This document shows, in pieces, positions 6,532-8,117 of a stretch of 8,117 nt of DNA (the stretch's first letter is position 1; each line of letters starts with the position of its first letter). Source of the stretch: Thermoprotei archaeon. GTDB lineage: Archaea; Thermoproteota; Thermoprotei; Thermofilales; B20-G17. The translations under genes and the position numbers were made by a program. The stretch covers positions 1-8,117 of the forward strand of contig QMSC01000053.1 of NCBI GenBank assembly GCA_003649515.1. Direction: 5' to 3'. Under the pieces are notes generated by a model. The model was given only the letters and a program-made list of their open reading frames with translations, was not told the origin of the DNA and ran no database searches.

Positions 6532-7014
6532 ATGAGAGAGCTCTTAAGGGTCAGGAGGAGTTTTTGGGATCCTAGGGTGAGCCTTCCAACGCTCCTAGGA
6601 ATAGCTTTCTCCCTAGTTTTCCTATATTTGCTCCGCGGTACAGGGATTGTAAGTATAGTCCTCCTAACCTTCGCTCTCTACTGGGCGTTCGATAAATTAG
6701 GATATACCTACATAGTTGACCTAGAAGAAGTTAAAGTCGTGCGCGAAGGAAGGGTCATAGGAGAAGTCTCGCTTAAGGATATTAGAAGAATGAGGATAAG
6801 AGTTCACGGGGGAAGACCAAGGAACTTAACAGATCTGGCTCTCGTCTCGTCCCTCCTCATAATGGAGAGAGGTCCCGGTTTGTCATTTATTCTAGATATA
6901 GGGGATATAGAAGTACTGGACGAAGAGGGTCGAAAGGTCCTCAAGATAAGAGGCATTAAGGTGAGGGACTTTTTAAGAGCACTCAACGAGGCATTAAAAC
7001 CCTTACAAAGATGA
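6532..7014 (+). CDS. Two-span membrane protein with a PH-like cytoplasmic domain
   Basis: 160 residues. A basic N-terminus (RELLRVRRS) precedes two adjacent hydrophobic helices (about 18-34 and 38-53) joined by a short turn, so both ends face the cytoplasm. The remainder is a beta-rich domain: YIVDLEEVKVVREGRVIGEVSL, KDIRRMRIRV, a loop, then FILDIGDIEVLDEEGRKVLKIRGI, and a closing helix RDFLRALNEALKPL. Strand-turn-strand repeats ending in one C-terminal helix, after a paired membrane hairpin, are the plan of bacterial PH-like (bPH_2 / YdbS-type) membrane proteins. The assignment rests on that pattern and not on a signature motif. No enzymatic residues are seen; a structural or membrane-stress role would be a guess. 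The start is set by the GGTGAGG site. Confidence 0.65.
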   Translation: MRELLRVRRSFWDPRVSLPTLLGIAFSLVFLYLLRGTGIVSIVLLTFALYWAFDKLGYTYIVDLEEVKVVREGRVIGEVSLKDIRRMRIRVHGGRPRNLTDLALVSSLLIMERGPGLSFILDIGDIEVLDEEGRKVLKIRGIKVRDFLRALNEALKPLQR

Positions 7015-7060
7015 CGCCAGAAAGCTTCCTGCCTTAGCGGGAGCGACCGGTGCCGAGAGA

Positions 7061-7093
7061 TTTAAATAGTAGGGTGCTTCAATGAAACCCTAC
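7061..7093 (+). promoter_or_regulatory. TATA box plus 25-base inverted repeat, likely regulated promoter
   Basis: CGAGAGA then TTTAAATA (TATA 7061-7068) is the best-looking archaeal promoter core in the window. Immediately downstream, GTAGGGT (7069-7075) and ACCCTAC (7087-7093) are perfect complements, with an inner TTC-AAT-GAA (7078-7086) that extends the symmetry apart from a two-base GC interruption. If transcription starts near 7090, the repeat is an operator in DNA; if it starts further upstream, it is a hairpin in RNA. The next coding start is at 7229, so this promoter would leave an unusually long leader of about 140 bases or make a separate small RNA. Confidence 0.45.
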
Positions 7094-7132
7094 GAGAGAC
7101 AAGATCTCCTCATTTAAGTGGGGAGAGACAAG
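7094..7132 (+). other. Hairpin flanked by a 10-base direct repeat; candidate structured leader or small RNA
   Basis: GAGAGACAAG occurs at 7094-7103 and again at 7123-7132 (29 bases apart). Between and partly overlapping the second copy, TCTCCTCAT (7105-7113) can pair with GTGGGGAGA (7118-7126) around a TTAA loop, giving nine pairs including two G-U. The element lies downstream of the promoter at 7061 and upstream of a second TATA-like site at 7179. No box C/D pair or tRNA shape was found. Whether it acts as RNA or DNA cannot be told from sequence alone. Confidence 0.3.
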
Positions 7133-7178
7133 TAGTCATTCCTAGTGAAACCTCAATAGAAGCTGGAGACGAAACGAG

Positions 7179-7186
7179 ATATATTT
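7179..7186 (+). promoter_or_regulatory. Second TATA-like element before the seven-span membrane protein gene
   Basis: ATATATTT is centred about 46 bases before the ATG at 7229, predicting a start near 7208 and a leader of about 20 bases that contains a weak ribosome site (GAGTGA, just before the ATG). If real, transcripts from this site would bypass the structured region at 7069-7132. Confidence 0.4.
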
Positions 7187-7228
7187 GAGGGAAAGAAATT
7201 TTTCAAATAGACTTGGAAGAGTGATATA

Positions 7229-7861
7229 ATGAGGTTTATCTTAACGCTCACTTTAGGGACCAACGCCATAGGTGCGTTAATACTCTTCTCTATAAGCTAT
7301 CTATCCTTTAAGGCCCTGAAGATGACAAAAGTGAGGTTTTTCCTATTCCTCTTCCTAGGATTCTCAATACTAGGTGTAGATTCCTTCCTAAAGGCCGTAA
7401 TCTTCTCCATACTGCTCGCAACTCCGGCCCCAAGAGTAGTAATGTACGTTTCAACTCTAACCCTTAGCATACTTTCCACGCTCGCTGAAGTGTTCGCGTA
7501 CATACTCATAGCCCTTGGATATACTGACTACTTTAGGTCGTATGGGAAACTCTTCTTAGCCGCACCCATAGTTCCGGTACTTGCAGTTCATCTATCGGGT
7601 CTCATAATAGCCATCTTTCTCCTCTTGTACATAGTATTTCAGGCCTTCACCGCCTACGTTCACAGCAGGAAAAGGAACCAGCTTTTAGTAATGGTGGGCT
7701 TCTCAACGATACTCCTATCGAGAATACTTAGACTCATAGCCATCACCGCGTTCTCCGACTCACTCTTCATAGCATCAAATCTAGTGTACTTTGCTGGCCT
7801 CTTGTGCTTCTTAATAGTTGTCCTCATGGTGACCCGCAGTGGCAAGGAGACGAAGGTCTAG
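7229..7861 (+). CDS. Seven-span integral membrane protein, likely partner of the downstream regulator
   Basis: 210 residues, strongly hydrophobic throughout. Probable spans are about 8-28, 36-62, 72-96, 108-124, 126-143, 150-172 and 178-202, with basic loops such as FKALKMTKVR (27-36) and HSRKRN (145-150). A few polar residues lie inside spans (Asp51, Glu87, His121, Arg165 and Arg168). There is no enzyme, transporter or histidine-kinase motif, and I recognise no named family. Archaeal genomes contain comparable seven-span proteins next to small winged-helix genes, which suggests a membrane sensor; that is inference. The ATG at 7229 is preceded by GAGTGA. The last 23 bases overlap the GTG start of the regulator gene, so the two are very probably co-transcribed and translationally coupled. 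Confidence 0.75.
   Translation: MRFILTLTLGTNAIGALILFSISYLSFKALKMTKVRFFLFLFLGFSILGVDSFLKAVIFSILLATPAPRVVMYVSTLTLSILSTLAEVFAYILIALGYTDYFRSYGKLFLAAPIVPVLAVHLSGLIIAIFLLLYIVFQAFTAYVHSRKRNQLLVMVGFSTILLSRILRLIAITAFSDSLFIASNLVYFAGLLCFLIVVLMVTRSGKETKV
7828..7832 (+). promoter_or_regulatory. Ribosome binding site GGTGA inside the upstream gene
   Basis: GGTGA ends six bases before the GTG at 7839. It lies within the coding sequence of the membrane protein and decides the start of the overlapping winged-helix gene in favour of 7839 over any later codon. Confidence 0.65.
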
Positions 7862-8117
7862 GCTCAGGATACTCGTTGACATACTACAATCCATTGAAAG
7901 GGAAAGTGGAGTTCGGATTACTCAAATACTTTACTCTGCAAATCTCCCGTACGACCGCTTAGTGAGATACCTAAACGAGCTAAAGGAAAAGGGGTTAATT
8001 AAGGAGGTAAGGGAAGAGGGAGCCGTAAAGTACTTTCTAACCAAAAAGGGTTTTGAATTTCTAAGCGAGTTTAGGAGGATTGAGAGGTTCGCAGAAGCTT
8101 TTGGCATAGAACTCTGA
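7839..8117 (+). CDS. Small winged helix-turn-helix transcriptional regulator (HTH_45 / PF14947-like)
   Basis: 92 residues, complete; the TGA is the last codon of the window. A basic start (ARRRRSRLRI) leads into the typical archaeal winged-helix layout. Helix 1 is ILVDILQSIERES, followed by GVRITQILYSANLPYDRLVRYLNELKEKGLIKE (HTH with recognition helix), the wing VREEGAVKYFLTKKG, and a final helix FEFLSEFRRIERFAEAFG suited to dimerisation. The ITQILYSANL...YLNEL.EKGLI pattern is characteristic of PF14947 as I know it. No metal- or ligand-binding residues stand out. The GTG start has a GGTGA site six bases upstream and overlaps the membrane gene by 23 bases, suggesting that the regulator works with that protein. 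It may bind the inverted repeats upstream of its own operon (7069-7093) or of the gene before (6426-6447), which is untested. Confidence 0.85.
   Translation: MARRRRSRLRILVDILQSIERESGVRITQILYSANLPYDRLVRYLNELKEKGLIKEVREEGAVKYFLTKKGFEFLSEFRRIERFAEAFGIEL

Noticed and set aside
7084..7175. Repeated GAAAC and GAGAGACAAG motifs as a CRISPR array
   Set aside because: Repeats are only 5-10 bases, unevenly spaced (63 and 24 bases, or 29), with no constant unit or spacer length and no cas genes.

Overview
The window looks like chromosomal DNA of a hyperthermophilic archaeon. The signs are a Tk-subtilisin-type protease, an F420-type luciferase-family oxidoreductase, an archaeal HTH_45-type winged-helix regulator, heavy use of AGA/AGG (Arg) and ATA (Ile), TATA boxes about 30 to 45 bases before start codons with short or absent leaders, and GGTGA-type ribosome sites. 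GC is moderate by eye. I cannot name the lineage; a member of the Thermoproteota/Korarchaeota side or a thermophilic euryarchaeon would both fit.

Layout. 1-753 (+): 3' part of a secreted subtilisin-like protease carrying the Asp-rich calcium loop typical of Tk-subtilisin, followed by a T-rich terminator. 841-1810 (-): a clearly broken glycoside hydrolase (GH42 / beta-galactosidase-like) with frameshifts, an in-frame TAG and loss of most of its middle. 1909-3348 (+): an intact type I phosphodiesterase / nucleotide pyrophosphatase of the alkaline phosphatase superfamily, divergent from the pseudogene and overlapping tail to tail with the next gene. 3335-4744 (-): a TIM-barrel putative glycoside hydrolase (DUF6259-like). 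4810-5049 (+): a short reading frame that reads best as the broken front end of an acetyltransferase-like gene. 5071-5217 (+): a 48-residue single-span membrane protein. 5374-6348 (+): a luciferase-like F420-dependent oxidoreductase. 6532-7014 (+): a two-span membrane protein with a PH-like cytoplasmic domain. 7229-7861 and 7839-8117 (+): a seven-span membrane protein whose end overlaps a winged-helix regulator, a likely sensor/regulator pair.

How it fits together. The left half is degradative and in partial decay: protease, one dead and one apparently live glycosidase, and a phosphodiesterase. The right half is made of single genes with their own promoters plus the two-gene membrane/HTH unit. 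The part I would look at first is the 214-base gap before that unit (7015-7228). It holds a good TATA box, a 25-base inverted repeat immediately downstream, a second hairpin and a 10-base direct repeat. A second inverted repeat sits in the same place relative to the TATA box before the PH-like gene (6420-6447). No CRISPR array, tRNA, rRNA or insertion sequence was seen.
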